Shown here: positions 7,258-16,395 of the stretch, piece after piece
How the letters are laid out: the number at the start of each line of letters is the position of its first letter
Position numbering within the stretch: position 1 is the first letter of the stretch
Source: Bacteroidota bacterium
Lineage (GTDB): Bacteria; Bacteroidota; Bacteroidia; Bacteroidales; Dysgonomonadaceae
Direction of reading: 5' to 3'
Assembly: GCA_023622765.1 (NCBI GenBank)
Contig: JAMNYO010000031.1
Location: 1-52,946, forward strand
DNA: 52,946 nucleotides
Notes under the pieces: generated by a model
The model's input: only the letters and a program-made list of their open reading frames with translations
Database searches by the model: none
What the model was told of the DNA's origin: nothing
Made by a program: the position numbers and the translations under genes

Positions 7258-8521
7258 AGTTTACAATTTAGGTGGATTACCTACTGCACCGGTCGACGAC
7301 TTTTTAGAACTGCAGGAAGATTTCAAGATATCCGATCCGGATAAGCTGTCTAAACTGCAAATGTTGATTATCACCCGTGGATTCAAGTACGCGTTTAAGG
7401 CATGGAAGGATCCGGAGGGAAAGTTGTGGATCATTGATGCCCATCAGAGAAAAAAAGCGCTGTTGGCATTAAGGAGATACGGGTTCCATATCCCCGAAAT
7501 TCCATACGAGCCGATTTATGCCGCCGACAAAAAAGAAGCGGTGGAAGAGATTGCAGCGTATAATAGCGAGTTTGGCAAGAAAAACCCGGATACGTTGCTT
7601 TTCGAGAAGTACCAGATCGATACGGAGACGTTGGAACGTTTCAATCTCGATTTTACACCGCGCGCGTTGGAGTTGCCATCGTTTGATTCCGTGTTGAGCG
7701 ACGTGGATGAAAACGAGTTGACAGAAGACTCCGATGAGAGCCTCCAGCAGCTGGAGTCGTTATCATCTACGCCCGCGATAACCCGACCAGGCGATCTTTA
7801 CATCCTTGGTGATCATCGTCTATTGTGCGGTGATTGCCTTCGAGGGGACGAGGTGGCCCGGCTGATGAACGGCAGGAAAGCCGACTGTTGCGTCACGGAT
7901 CCACCGTATAACGTGGCATACGTTGGCGCGACAGAGGACGAGCTAAGTATCCGGAACGACGAGATGAGCAACGACGATTTCTTGATGTTCATACGTCAGT
8001 CGTTCACCCGGATGCACGATGTAATGAAACCCGGAGCGGCGATATACGTGTTTCACGCCGATGGCGAAGGAGCCAACTTCCGTATTGGATTCAAGCAGGC
8101 CGGGTTCAAGTTCGCGCAATGCCTTATATGGGTGAAGAATCAATTCACGATAGGACGCCAGGACTACCAATGGCAGCATGAGCCCATCCTGTACGGTTGG
8201 AAGCCGGGTGCGGCTCACACGTGGCTTTCAGATCGCAGGCAAGCAACCGTCTGGAACTTCGATAAACCAAAGCGAAACGCGGTCCATCCAACGATGAAAC
8301 CGGTCGCGCTGATAGCTTACCCTATCCGGAACAGCTGCCCCCGTCGCGGTATAGTCGTTGACTTTTTTGTAGGATCCGGATCTACCATCATGGCCGCGCA
8401 ACAGACAGACCGTGTTTGTTACGCCATGGAAATAGATCCGAAGTATTGCGACATCATCGTGGAACGGTTCAAGCACATGTTTCCGAACGTTCCGATACAA
8501 CATATCCCTACTTCATCATGA
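7244..8521 (+). CDS. ParB-like nuclease domain / DNA methyltransferase fusion
   Basis: 425 residues. Residues 1-135 match the ParB/Srx-like module common in phage methylases (IDAHQRKKALLALRRYG near residue 64). Residues 180-415 form the methyltransferase: TDPPYN at 218-223 (motif IV, amino-methylating type), HPTMKP at 348-353, then DFFVGSGST at 373-381 (SAM-binding motif I) and EIDP at 396-399. The motif IV before motif I order marks the beta class. It probably methylates adenine or N4-cytosine in phage DNA, either against host restriction or to mark DNA for packaging, given its place just before the terminase genes. The target sequence is unknown. Confidence 0.9.
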   Translation: MRTIEVYNLGGLPTAPVDDFLELQEDFKISDPDKLSKLQMLIITRGFKYAFKAWKDPEGKLWIIDAHQRKKALLALRRYGFHIPEIPYEPIYAADKKEAVEEIAAYNSEFGKKNPDTLLFEKYQIDTETLERFNLDFTPRALELPSFDSVLSDVDENELTEDSDESLQQLESLSSTPAITRPGDLYILGDHRLLCGDCLRGDEVARLMNGRKADCCVTDPPYNVAYVGATEDELSIRNDEMSNDDFLMFIRQSFTRMHDVMKPGAAIYVFHADGEGANFRIGFKQAGFKFAQCLIWVKNQFTIGRQDYQWQHEPILYGWKPGAAHTWLSDRRQATVWNFDKPKRNAVHPTMKPVALIAYPIRNSCPRRGIVVDFFVGSGSTIMAAQQTDRVCYAMEIDPKYCDIIVERFKHMFPNVPIQHIPTSS

Positions 8522-8829
8522 AACTCGACGTTAAAAAATACATAAGCCAGGTGCGAACGTTCGGTGCGTTCGGGTACGACGCGGCACGCATTGCCGACCT
8601 GTTGAACCTGCACGGCGAAGAGAGAACGGAGCTCGTCGTCCGGTTATCCATACCGGGTGATGAGCTTCGCGTTGCATACGATAACGGGCGTGCCATAGGT
8701 GAGTATAACATTGACGTTGAATTAACTAAACAGGCTGAAAAAGGCGATGTTGACTCTATTATCGCTTTGGCCGAACGCTCGAAGGAGCGAAAGATGAAAG
8801 ACATGAAAAAAGAGTTATTCGGGGTATGA
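8518..8829 (+). CDS. Small DNA-binding-like protein, candidate small terminase component
   Basis: 103 residues starting at an ATG that overlaps the methyltransferase stop (ATGA). The N-terminal half looks like a helix-turn-helix (FGYDAARIADLLNLHGEER), and the segment AYDNGRAIGEYNIDVELTKQ followed by AEKGDVDSIIAL resembles the DNA-recognition part of small terminase subunits. It forms a tight unit with the next two genes, which end in TerL. The name is inferred from position and these motifs. Confidence 0.6.
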   Translation: MKLDVKKYISQVRTFGAFGYDAARIADLLNLHGEERTELVVRLSIPGDELRVAYDNGRAIGEYNIDVELTKQAEKGDVDSIIALAERSKERKMKDMKKELFGV

Positions 8830-9482
8830 ATTACATTGACAAGATAGATAAGTTGCACCCGGATATAGTACACCATTTTTTAACAACCGGTGAAAGCAAG
8901 GGGATACCGGAGGAGATGCAGTTGTTCCTCAAACAATTGCAGTACGCTGCCGAGATTTACGAGTACGAACGAAACATTGCACGTGCCGCCAAAAAACTTC
9001 AAATCAGAATTTTCACCGAGCAAAAAATAAATGTGCCAGTTCGCACTTGCAAATCGCGCATCTACGCCGCGTTGAATTACTTCAACATCGATAACAACGT
9101 GGCCCTTAAAGTGTGGGAGAGTAACTTCGCCGACAAATACGAGGATCTTGCTAAACTGGCCATTGCTAACGATGATTACAAAACCGCCAAAACTTGCACT
9201 GACGCGGCTCGGGCTTGCCGGATAGCGGCTACCGAGGCGGCAGCAAGGGAAACAGACTGGGCACCGGTTTTCATTATATCTCCAGATATAACCGCGGAAG
9301 AGATGGGATTCACGAAGGAATCACTCAAGGAGATCGCGAGAAAAAACAACGAGGGATTCTACATAAACCTTATCGACTCTTTGCCCATCGATCGCGGCGA
9401 GAAAAAACGACTACTCGAAGACGCCGATATTGAAACCGTGGAGATCATTGAAGAAACGATAATACGAGATGATGAAGAGTGA
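8826..9482 (+). CDS. Putative terminase small subunit or packaging accessory protein
   Basis: 218 residues, ATGA overlap with the gene before and a 14-base overlap with TerL. It has a helical N-terminal region with Arg/Lys-rich segments (ERNIARAAKKLQIRIF), an Ala-rich middle (AAKTCTDAARACRIAATEAA-like) and an acidic C-terminus. Direct coupling to TerL suggests a packaging role. Which of the two small genes is the true TerS cannot be decided from sequence alone. Confidence 0.55.
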   Translation: MNYIDKIDKLHPDIVHHFLTTGESKGIPEEMQLFLKQLQYAAEIYEYERNIARAAKKLQIRIFTEQKINVPVRTCKSRIYAALNYFNIDNNVALKVWESNFADKYEDLAKLAIANDDYKTAKTCTDAARACRIAATEAAARETDWAPVFIISPDITAEEMGFTKESLKEIARKNNEGFYINLIDSLPIDRGEKKRLLEDADIETVEIIEETIIRDDEE

Positions 9483-11229
9483 TAAGGATATAACTGAGTC
9501 AAACGTATCCAGGCTGGAAGCTCACTACATGAACATGGTACAACTACGTGCCACGGTAGTGGATACGAACGTGCTTATCACGGAGATGGGGCGTGCTACC
9601 GGTAAAACGGAAGGGATATTTGGACCGCGCCTTATCCGGGTAGCCGACTCTATGCCTGGTGAGGTGTCGTTTCTCGTGCATAAAACTTACGTCGCACTAT
9701 TCACGAACGTGTGGCCAAACATTCAGGGCTATTTTTCCCGTCCAATCATGGACGGCCGTCGCCCCATGCTCGAGGAGGGGAGAGATTACGTGGTAGGGGC
9801 CAGCAAAATCCCGTCACATTTCCAACGACCTCGCCGTCCCATCGCGTATCCAAAACACTCAGTCCTGTTAAGAAACGGGCATCATTTCCAACTGGTATCT
9901 TCAGATCAACCCGAGTCGGTGGCCGGTCAATCTGGCGTTCACGCGTTCATCGAGGAGATGAAACACCAGAAAGGCGAAAAAATTAAAACGCGTCTTTTCC
10001 CGGCCCTTCGGGGATCACCGGCACGTATCCGGATGAGTCCATATTATCAAGGTGTAACGGGCGTGTCAGACACGGCCCGCGTGGATATGGGAGAAGACGA
10101 CTGGTTCGAGGAGTATGAAAAACAGGTAAACCATCAGCTGATTAACGAAATAGTGACGGTAGCCCTCCACGTCAATAAGGCCAAGTACAACATTTACAAT
10201 GCCGAGGATAACGCCAGGAATGAAAAGAACCCTATTAACCTGGAAGCGATACGACTTTACATCGAGAAAGAAAAAAGGAGGATAAGCCTTTGGGAACCAC
10301 GGCTAAACGATATGCGCCGCAATGCTACCTACTACATGCGCGCCTCTTCGTTTGCCAATAAAGAGATCCTTGGCCCGAGATTTTTCAAAACGCAGCTGGA
10401 CTCGATGAGCATGGATGAATTTTTGGTGGCCATCTGCGCGATACGGCAAAAGGCCGTTGTGGACCGTTTTTTCGTGAATTACGAACCATCTAAACACCAA
10501 TTTTCGGATAGCTATAAGTACGAGTCGATTCTGAAGATGGACCTGAAAGAACATTTCCGGCTTACCGCTTTTTATCTCAGGTATTACAAGCCTCATGAAG
10601 AGATCTTGCTGGGGTACGACCCTGGGAATTTCTCATCGTTGGTAGCCGCGCAAGAGATAACGCCATATGACACCAGGGTGATAAAGGAGTTCACCTGTTA
10701 CGCTCCACACGACCAAACCGATCTTGCCCGCGACTTTAACGACTTTTTCGGCGCGGACGCGAAAAACAAAAACGTCAAGTTATATTATGACAGAGCCGGG
10801 AATAAAAGAAAAGAGGAGTGGGACAGGATAACCACCGACGCGAAGATATTACAGCGCGAATTGGAAAGTTACGGCTTCTCTGTAGAGCTTATGAACGAGG
10901 GGCAATCTACTGTTTATTACTGGCAGCAGTATAAGTTGTTACAGTTTATTTTCGGGGATAAATCAAACGCTGTGCCCCGTGTTACCATTTGCGAGAATGA
11001 ATGCCCGAACCTATGCAGCGCGATTATGTTGTCGCCGCGTAAATACACGGACGGGAAAATCGAGCTGGATAAAACGAGCGAAAAGAAAGTCGCGTTGCAT
11101 CTTCAAGCCGGTTTAACCACGCAGCTACCATCCGCGCTTATTTACCTGCTTTTTGGCAGGTATTCTGAACGACTTCCATCCGAATATTCACGAATACCGG
11201 ATGATTTACCCTCAAACATCGTTACATAG
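9469..11229 (+). CDS. terL: Terminase large subunit
   Basis: 586 residues. ATPase half: Walker A GRATGKT at 41-47 and Walker B VHAFIEEM at 157-164. Nuclease half (RNase H-like): first acidic residue in LGYDPG (Asp 384) and the second in YYDRAGN (Asp 441). This is the motor that cuts concatemers and pumps DNA through the portal. The usual portal gene follows after one small gene. A short hairpin (GTGTC / GACAC at 11,229-11,245) sits on the stop codon, and the next 175 bases hold no gene. Confidence 0.9.
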   Translation: MMKSDKDITESNVSRLEAHYMNMVQLRATVVDTNVLITEMGRATGKTEGIFGPRLIRVADSMPGEVSFLVHKTYVALFTNVWPNIQGYFSRPIMDGRRPMLEEGRDYVVGASKIPSHFQRPRRPIAYPKHSVLLRNGHHFQLVSSDQPESVAGQSGVHAFIEEMKHQKGEKIKTRLFPALRGSPARIRMSPYYQGVTGVSDTARVDMGEDDWFEEYEKQVNHQLINEIVTVALHVNKAKYNIYNAEDNARNEKNPINLEAIRLYIEKEKRRISLWEPRLNDMRRNATYYMRASSFANKEILGPRFFKTQLDSMSMDEFLVAICAIRQKAVVDRFFVNYEPSKHQFSDSYKYESILKMDLKEHFRLTAFYLRYYKPHEEILLGYDPGNFSSLVAAQEITPYDTRVIKEFTCYAPHDQTDLARDFNDFFGADAKNKNVKLYYDRAGNKRKEEWDRITTDAKILQRELESYGFSVELMNEGQSTVYYWQQYKLLQFIFGDKSNAVPRVTICENECPNLCSAIMLSPRKYTDGKIELDKTSEKKVALHLQAGLTTQLPSALIYLLFGRYSERLPSEYSRIPDDLPSNIVT

Positions 11230-11421
11230 TGTCCTTTTTTGACACAATAATGTTTAGAAAATTTGCAATAATTGAATGAATTGACATCGCAAACATAGTT
11301 AATTGCTTGAAAATGAACAAAAATTTTAAAAACGGGGAAAAACGGGATTTTTTACGCGCTGTTTGCAGTCCGCGGGCACTAAGTTTTGGACTCGCGTTGC
11401 ACCCTCCCGTTACTCGGAAAT

Positions 11422-11769
11422 ATGACGTGCGAGCAAAAGGTTAACGACATGGAAAAAGCGAACAACGAGTTGAACGGGATAGACGCGCTTCGGTTGGCTC
11501 AAGAAATTTCCAAGCTACCGGACGGTTGCTTCACGATCGCTTTCTTTCCATACTCCAGGGCCAGGGGGTTAGCCGGCAGGAAACTTACCGTGAAGGAGCG
11601 GTGCAAGGCACGCGCCCAGCTCCCCGAGGATCGGTTTCAAGTGGATTCGGATAACTACTTCCTGTTCACGGACGGGGATGGAAACCCGAGATCCTGCTAC
11701 AGGATCCTCATCCGGTACATGGGTTTTCCACATGATGATTTTAAACTTCACAAAATAAAATGGCTATGA
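11422..11769 (+). CDS. Hypothetical phage protein, about 115 aa
   Basis: Small soluble protein between terL and portal. Either ATG 11,422 or ATG 11,449 may be the start; the in-frame TTG at 11,386 lies in leader-like sequence. The conserved-looking part begins around FFPYSRARGLAGRKLTV and ends NPRSCYRILIRYMGFPHD, with Arg and aromatic residues, so a nucleic-acid or protein contact surface is possible. The stop overlaps the portal start by 10 bases. No family recognised. Confidence 0.6.
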   Translation: MTCEQKVNDMEKANNELNGIDALRLAQEISKLPDGCFTIAFFPYSRARGLAGRKLTVKERCKARAQLPEDRFQVDSDNYFLFTDGDGNPRSCYRILIRYMGFPHDDFKLHKIKWL

Positions 11770-13241
11770 GCAAAGGTAGTGTAGATATGCTTGGTAACCT
11801 TGGAACCTACGTGGACGACAATAACGTGATCACCTTCCAAATTGGTGAAATTGGCGCTTCGTCCATGGACCAAAGGTTTTCAATGGATGAACCTAAGACG
11901 AATTACTTCGTCCCGAAGTTCATGAACATTGACGGGTACCAGGTAGCCTCACGCGGGACAAATAACCGCGGTTGCGAGCAAATAGAAAAGGACATCAAGG
12001 GGAACCGGCTACTCCCACGATTATTCAACAAGCAAAACAACTTCTTGTACGGCAAAGGACTGTTTCTTTATAAAGAAAGCATCGTGGACAGCAAGGTAGT
12101 GCGCGCGTGGATCCAAACACCGGATGAAGTATCAGAGTGGCTGGAGTCATGGGAGGAGAACGGTATGGAGCACTCCTACACCGATTTCGCGCTGGCCGTT
12201 ATAAAGAGGTTTTATTACTTCAGAGATTTTTTCGTCAAGTTCAGGATGTCAGCCGGTAAAAGTATCGGGCGTTACCCGATAGCCGGCATGGAGATGGTGG
12301 AAAACAAGCTTTGCCGGCTGGCCACCAAAAAAGATGACGTCATTAATGATACCGTGTTGTACAAGGATTTTCGTTTCGTGCTATTCGGAGACTGGCAAAG
12401 AGGAGCGGCCAAGTACAAGGTATATCCCCTTTTCAACATCGCGGAGCTGGATAACTACAAGTATGCCGCGATATCGCACCACAAGGAGAGCTCGGTGGGC
12501 GATTACTACGGTCTGAACGAGACGCACGAGGGCGTGAAGCCGTTCTTGAAGACCTCCAACGAACTACCCGTTTATATCGACTCTTTTCTTTCCAACGCGT
12601 TGGCCGCGAAGATTCACGTGATCATCCCGAACGCGTGGGTAAATGCAAAGCGCATACAAATGAAAACACTTTGCGATGAGAACAAAAAACGCAAAAAGGA
12701 AGGCCTCCCCCTGTTGAAGTATAACGGTATTGAAATAGGTACTGAGTTCAAGGAGTCTAACTTGATAAAATTCATTACCGAGGAGTTACGCAGGTTATCG
12801 GCTTACTTGAGCGGGGCAAAGAACCAGGGTAAAGCGTACGCGTCGTATTCATTCAAGAGCGACAGGGGTGGCGAAGAGGAACGATGGAGGATAGAAACGA
12901 TAGACCTGAAGTACAAAGAGTACATCGAGGCACTCACTAATTACGATAAGCGAGTGGACGAGGTACTGATCGGGGCAGTTGGCATCGACTCATCCATCTC
13001 GGCGGTGAGTAAGCCGGGGATGATATCCAAGTCCGGGTCCGATGCATATTACAACTTTATCATATACCTCACATCGCTTACGCCGGATGATAAGAAGTGC
13101 GCGGAACCATTCAACCTGGCCCTGCAGCTTAATTTTCCGGATATCTACTCGGATGGGTACCGGTTTGGTTTCTACCGGGAGATCCCGAGCCGACAGGAAG
13201 AAGTAAGTCCAACACAAAGACTAAACGAGCAACAAGTATGA
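11760..13241 (+). CDS. Phage portal protein
   Basis: 493 residues, the size of a portal. The pattern suits a portal: an early Asn/Arg-rich linker, then RLFNKQNNFLYGKGLFLYKE (near residue 92), which resembles the clip/stem entrance of Bacteroidetes-phage portals, a long helical middle, and a Gln/Glu-rich C-terminus (RQEEVSPTQRLNEQQ). It follows TerL and precedes connector-like genes. In the finished head it forms the dodecameric DNA channel. ATG 11,760 or ATG 11,766 may be used. Confidence 0.75.
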   Translation: MAMSKGSVDMLGNLGTYVDDNNVITFQIGEIGASSMDQRFSMDEPKTNYFVPKFMNIDGYQVASRGTNNRGCEQIEKDIKGNRLLPRLFNKQNNFLYGKGLFLYKESIVDSKVVRAWIQTPDEVSEWLESWEENGMEHSYTDFALAVIKRFYYFRDFFVKFRMSAGKSIGRYPIAGMEMVENKLCRLATKKDDVINDTVLYKDFRFVLFGDWQRGAAKYKVYPLFNIAELDNYKYAAISHHKESSVGDYYGLNETHEGVKPFLKTSNELPVYIDSFLSNALAAKIHVIIPNAWVNAKRIQMKTLCDENKKRKKEGLPLLKYNGIEIGTEFKESNLIKFITEELRRLSAYLSGAKNQGKAYASYSFKSDRGGEEERWRIETIDLKYKEYIEALTNYDKRVDEVLIGAVGIDSSISAVSKPGMISKSGSDAYYNFIIYLTSLTPDDKKCAEPFNLALQLNFPDIYSDGYRFGFYREIPSRQEEVSPTQRLNEQQV

Positions 13242-14110
13242 GCACGATAAAAGAAATATTTCACACGAACACCGAATTCATAGAGTTCGTGCCGGGCATA
13301 TCCGCCAACCTGGAATTGACAGAACTCAACAGTTCTGCAATCAGCGCGAAGAAACAGATCGTGAATATCATCACGAAAGGTTTGTGGGATATCGTGAAAG
13401 ACGAGAACGTGGACAATACCGAGGCGTTCAAGTCCCTTGCTACCGCGTTCGGTAACCTCATCATGCACAAAGCCCTTCTCTTCGATATCATAGCGAACAG
13501 ACGATCGGGAAATGATAGCGACGTCTATAAATACGAGCTGGAATCGATGCGCAGGCAGTACATTGACAATTACTATAACGCGATGGACTCTCTTATCGAG
13601 GAATTCACATCGAACGATAATTATTCAGATAAATGGAAAAACACTCGTGAGTACAAGCTACTGAGTAATCTCGAGATTAAAGACACTCCCGAATTCAACT
13701 CGTATTACGGGATCGATATGTCGTACCTGTTTTTCCATCGATCCATTCCGTTGCAGCGTGAGGTATTGCTGGATGGTCTGAATGATACCTTTGAAAAAGC
13801 AAGAGAAGACGAGGATTTGACAGAAAGACTCAAGCTCGCTCTTGCACAACTGGTGGTTGCCTTGGCGTTATCTCGTTTTGATATCATCGAGCTTCCGCCA
13901 ACCATCCGCAACCTGTTTGATGACCAAAAGAGTTCCCGGGCCGGTGGCGATGAGCAAAATAGGATCCTCTCGCTCGCCTCGGATTTACGCGCTAACGCTA
14001 CCGGGATCATCCAAGCCGTGGAACTCGCGCTTTCAGATCATTCCAACCCGGATCTCGTTTCCGACACCTCGTTCAACCGGGAAACCGATAAAATATACTT
14101 CATTTCATGA
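13238..14110 (+). CDS. Putative head-tail connector or neck protein (DUF6712-like)
   Basis: 290 residues, mostly alpha-helical (IRNLFDDQKSS, long helices around 195-215), with ATGA overlap to the portal gene and to the gene after it. Size, helical content and place right after the portal match proteins called DUF6712 in Bacteroidetes phages, probably adaptor proteins under the portal. The family name is from memory of the pattern, not a search. Confidence 0.5.
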   Translation: MSTIKEIFHTNTEFIEFVPGISANLELTELNSSAISAKKQIVNIITKGLWDIVKDENVDNTEAFKSLATAFGNLIMHKALLFDIIANRRSGNDSDVYKYELESMRRQYIDNYYNAMDSLIEEFTSNDNYSDKWKNTREYKLLSNLEIKDTPEFNSYYGIDMSYLFFHRSIPLQREVLLDGLNDTFEKAREDEDLTERLKLALAQLVVALALSRFDIIELPPTIRNLFDDQKSSRAGGDEQNRILSLASDLRANATGIIQAVELALSDHSNPDLVSDTSFNRETDKIYFIS

Positions 14111-14973
14111 ACAACGAGCAGGTGATATTTCGAACCCTGAAAAGGGAGGTAAAAATACCTAACCGGTGGGAACTACTTCCCATGGATCACTACGTTTACC
14201 TGGTATCGTTACTGGCCCGGTACGCGTGCGGTGCTGCTACCGCGGATGATGTCCGGTTGCATTACACGTGCCACGCGGCTGAGGTTGACCTGTCGTCTGT
14301 TCAAGATCCGGAAGCCTTGGGCAACCTCATGATTATCGCCGACCACGTGGACTTTATCTTTACCCCTTCCGGTAAGGTCAACCTCTCGTTTCTCGCGCAA
14401 CTCGTCCCTGAGCTGGAGGTAAAAGTGTCACGGTTCCGTAGAAAGCGATATCGTGGTTACGAGGTTAACACCGGATTCGGCACGCTCACCTGTTCCCTCA
14501 CGGCTGCCCAGTTCATCGACGCGAAGCAATTGCTTGATAGCCAATCAACGCAACTACCGTTACTGGCTGCCATTTTGTACTGTCCAACACCGTACTCGGG
14601 GGAAAAAGCCCACGCCCTCGCCGGGAAGTTGGCAAACGTGAACCCCACGTTGCTGCAAGCCGTTTCATTCAACTTTCAGGCGTTGATCACGTTCCTGTTC
14701 ACGCGTACCCGCTTTTCAGTCCTCGCGTCCGGGGTGATAGAAGACAACGTCCCGGAGATCGCCACCGGCATCCAGGAGTCGATGTACAATCTTAGTGCAG
14801 ACGGGATGGGCGATGTGAACGCGGTGAAGCAAATGCCTTTAATCGAGTTCCTGACCATTATTCGCAAGAAATTAATAGAAAGCGTGCGCGCCATGCACTT
14901 CGCTAAGGTGAATATCGTGGAGATTGCAGGCGTCACCGGCTTACCCATTAACACGATAAAAAAAATGATATGA
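14107..14973 (+). CDS. Hypothetical phage protein, 288 aa, neck/tail module
   Basis: A mixed helical protein with an N-terminal beta part (QVIFRTLKREVKIPNRWELL) and a C-terminal helix-turn-helix-like end (NIVEIAGVTGLPINTIKKMI). Overlaps both neighbours by four bases, so it is translated as part of the portal-connector operon. The order suggests a tail-completion or tail-chaperone role. The C-terminal HTH-like end is unusual for a structural protein and may instead bind DNA or mRNA. Confidence 0.5.
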   Translation: MNNEQVIFRTLKREVKIPNRWELLPMDHYVYLVSLLARYACGAATADDVRLHYTCHAAEVDLSSVQDPEALGNLMIIADHVDFIFTPSGKVNLSFLAQLVPELEVKVSRFRRKRYRGYEVNTGFGTLTCSLTAAQFIDAKQLLDSQSTQLPLLAAILYCPTPYSGEKAHALAGKLANVNPTLLQAVSFNFQALITFLFTRTRFSVLASGVIEDNVPEIATGIQESMYNLSADGMGDVNAVKQMPLIEFLTIIRKKLIESVRAMHFAKVNIVEIAGVTGLPINTIKKMI

Positions 14974-15539
14974 CACCATCAAACATCATCACGGAACTAT
15001 TCCTCTACTTCGCGAAGTTCCCGAATCGCAAAGGCGTCTTCCCCATGTTTAATGCCGTAGAGTCGAGCATGCCTGGTTACAACAAGATGACGCGGGCCGT
15101 TCACGACTTGCCCGAACACTCGCTAACCGGCATACAGTACTACGTTTTCGGTGCCAACATAGAAGCTGTTGGCTACCGGGTAAACAATATACCGGCCGGT
15201 TCCGATTACCTTTTCGTTGACTTTGGCGAGGTGGATTGCGACACTGACCGGGTGAACCGGATGACGGACTCCGTGAGCCTGGCCATAACGGTCGCTTACC
15301 GGTTAAAGAGTTTCTCTGCAGACCTGATCGAGCAGGCCCTCGCCTTCGCCCACTCGCTCGACAGCCTTGTTTGGATAAGGAACAAGATGATCGATGAGCA
15401 ACGAGAGCACAGGTGGTTGAAAAAGATCTCCGACAAACACACCTTCGTGCCGTTCGTGGGCGAGCAGTTCTCCAGCATCGGTTGGACGTTAATGTTCAAC
15501 CGGGAGGGTTACGACAGTTTTACCGCGAAAACCCCATGA
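14970..15539 (+). CDS. Putative tail-completion protein, 189 aa
   Basis: Soluble mixed alpha/beta protein that closes the ATGA-linked operon starting with portal. Segments NIPAGSDYLFVDFGEVDCD and GEQFSSIGWTLMFNREGYD look like beta strands of a small tail-terminator type protein, and its length fits that class. After the stop, transcription enters the hicAB promoter region. Role inferred from gene order. Confidence 0.45.
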   Translation: MTPSNIITELFLYFAKFPNRKGVFPMFNAVESSMPGYNKMTRAVHDLPEHSLTGIQYYVFGANIEAVGYRVNNIPAGSDYLFVDFGEVDCDTDRVNRMTDSVSLAITVAYRLKSFSADLIEQALAFAHSLDSLVWIRNKMIDEQREHRWLKKISDKHTFVPFVGEQFSSIGWTLMFNREGYDSFTAKTP

Positions 15540-15581
15540 ACTAAAACATGTTTTATAACATGAAAATATTTCCCTTTTTTC

Positions 15582-15612
15582 TTTGTTGTTGATAGTATTT
15601 ATACTATCTTTG
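15582..15612 (+). promoter_or_regulatory. hicAB promoter with overlapping palindromic operator
   Basis: TTTG at 15,582-15,585 and TATCTTTG at 15,605-15,612 are separated by 19 bases, an exact match to the Bacteroidetes promoter TTTG-N19-21-TAnnTTTG. Overlapping it, GATAGTATTTATACTATC (15,591-15,608) is a perfect inverted repeat with 7-base arms and a 4-base centre. Its right arm covers part of the -7 element, so a bound repressor would block the promoter. HicB, which has a DNA-binding end, is the obvious candidate. Confidence 0.82.
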
Positions 15613-15639
15613 TGACGTCAAACAATAACTCACAACGCG

Positions 15640-15834
15640 ATGAAAAGGTACAAAGTAAGAGAAGTGATAGCCCTGTTATTAGAAGATGACTGGTTTATCG
15701 CTCGACAAAGGGGAAGCCATAAACAATTCAAGCATCCCACGAAAAAGGGAACCGTTACGGTAAACGGGAAACCGAATGAAGTTTTAAATCAATTCGTATT
15801 AAACAGCATCTGGAAACAGGCAGGGTGGCGCTAA
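15640..15834 (+). CDS. hicA: HicA family toxin (mRNA interferase)
   Basis: 64 residues with the double-stranded-RNA-binding-like fold of HicA. The signature GSHKQFKHP places the catalytic His at residue 27, followed by GTVTV, as in known HicA proteins. HicA cuts mRNA when free of HicB. It is the first gene of the pair, with 25 bases to hicB, under the promoter-operator at 15,582-15,612. As cargo in the prophage it may stabilise the element or block competing phages. Confidence 0.9.
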   Translation: MKRYKVREVIALLLEDDWFIARQRGSHKQFKHPTKKGTVTVNGKPNEVLNQFVLNSIWKQAGWR

Positions 15835-15859
15835 GCCCCCTGCAATAAAACACGAGAAC

Positions 15860-16261
15860 ATGGAAAAACTTATCGCGAGAATAGGATACGCGGAACGTAA
15901 CTACAGCGCGCTCGTAGAACTACCTGACGAGGTGGTGGTGGTAACCCACCGCACGTTCGATGGCGTGAAAAAAGCCATAATCGAATCCTTGGAATTTTCA
16001 AAAGAGGGACATTTAGAAAGCGGGGAACCATTACCCGCTTGGGTAAACGGTTACGAGGTAGAGTATAAATTAGAAGTGTCGGCGCTGTTGCAATATTTCG
16101 ACGGGATCTTAACCCGGTCGGCACTCTCCCGCGTGACCGGCATTAATGAACGTCAGCTCGGTCATTACGCGACCGGTCACCGTAAGCCGCGCCCCGAGCA
16201 ACGTGAAAAAATCATCAACGGCATACATCGCATTGGCGAAGAATTTATTTCAGTTGTGTGA
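15860..16261 (+). CDS. hicB: HicB family antitoxin with C-terminal HTH
   Basis: 133 residues. The N-terminal part (NYSALVELPDEVVVVTHRTF, then KKAIIESLEF) is the partial RNase H fold that binds HicA. The C-terminal part from about residue 70 is an XRE-like helix-turn-helix (LTRSALSRVTGINERQLGHY) that should bind the palindrome ahead of hicA. A terminator follows at 16,297. Confidence 0.85.
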   Translation: MEKLIARIGYAERNYSALVELPDEVVVVTHRTFDGVKKAIIESLEFSKEGHLESGEPLPAWVNGYEVEYKLEVSALLQYFDGILTRSALSRVTGINERQLGHYATGHRKPRPEQREKIINGIHRIGEEFISVV

Positions 16262-16296
16262 GTTATTGTTTGACAGCTTAATTTACACGCGAAAGA

Positions 16297-16334
16297 GCTC
16301 CGAGGCTAAACGTCTCGGGGCTTCTTTATTTTTT
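16297..16334 (+). terminator. hicAB terminator
   Basis: GCTCCGAG (16,297-16,304) pairs with CTCGGGGC (16,314-16,321), one G-T pair, 9-base loop, then a T-rich run to 16,334. It isolates hicAB from the AT-rich cargo genes downstream. Confidence 0.85.
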
Positions 16335-16395
16335 CCCAAAAAATCTTGCTACCTTGCAACCGATTAAGAATGTATTATTTAAAAATATAATTCGT

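Noticed and set aside
11281-11312. Sigma70-like promoter TTGACA after terL
   Set aside because: There is no matching -10 at the right distance, and the Bacteroidetes form is not met either.
13842-14162. Frames overlapping the connector genes
   Set aside because: The ATGA-linked frames at 13,238 and 14,107 account for the region; the others are shadows.
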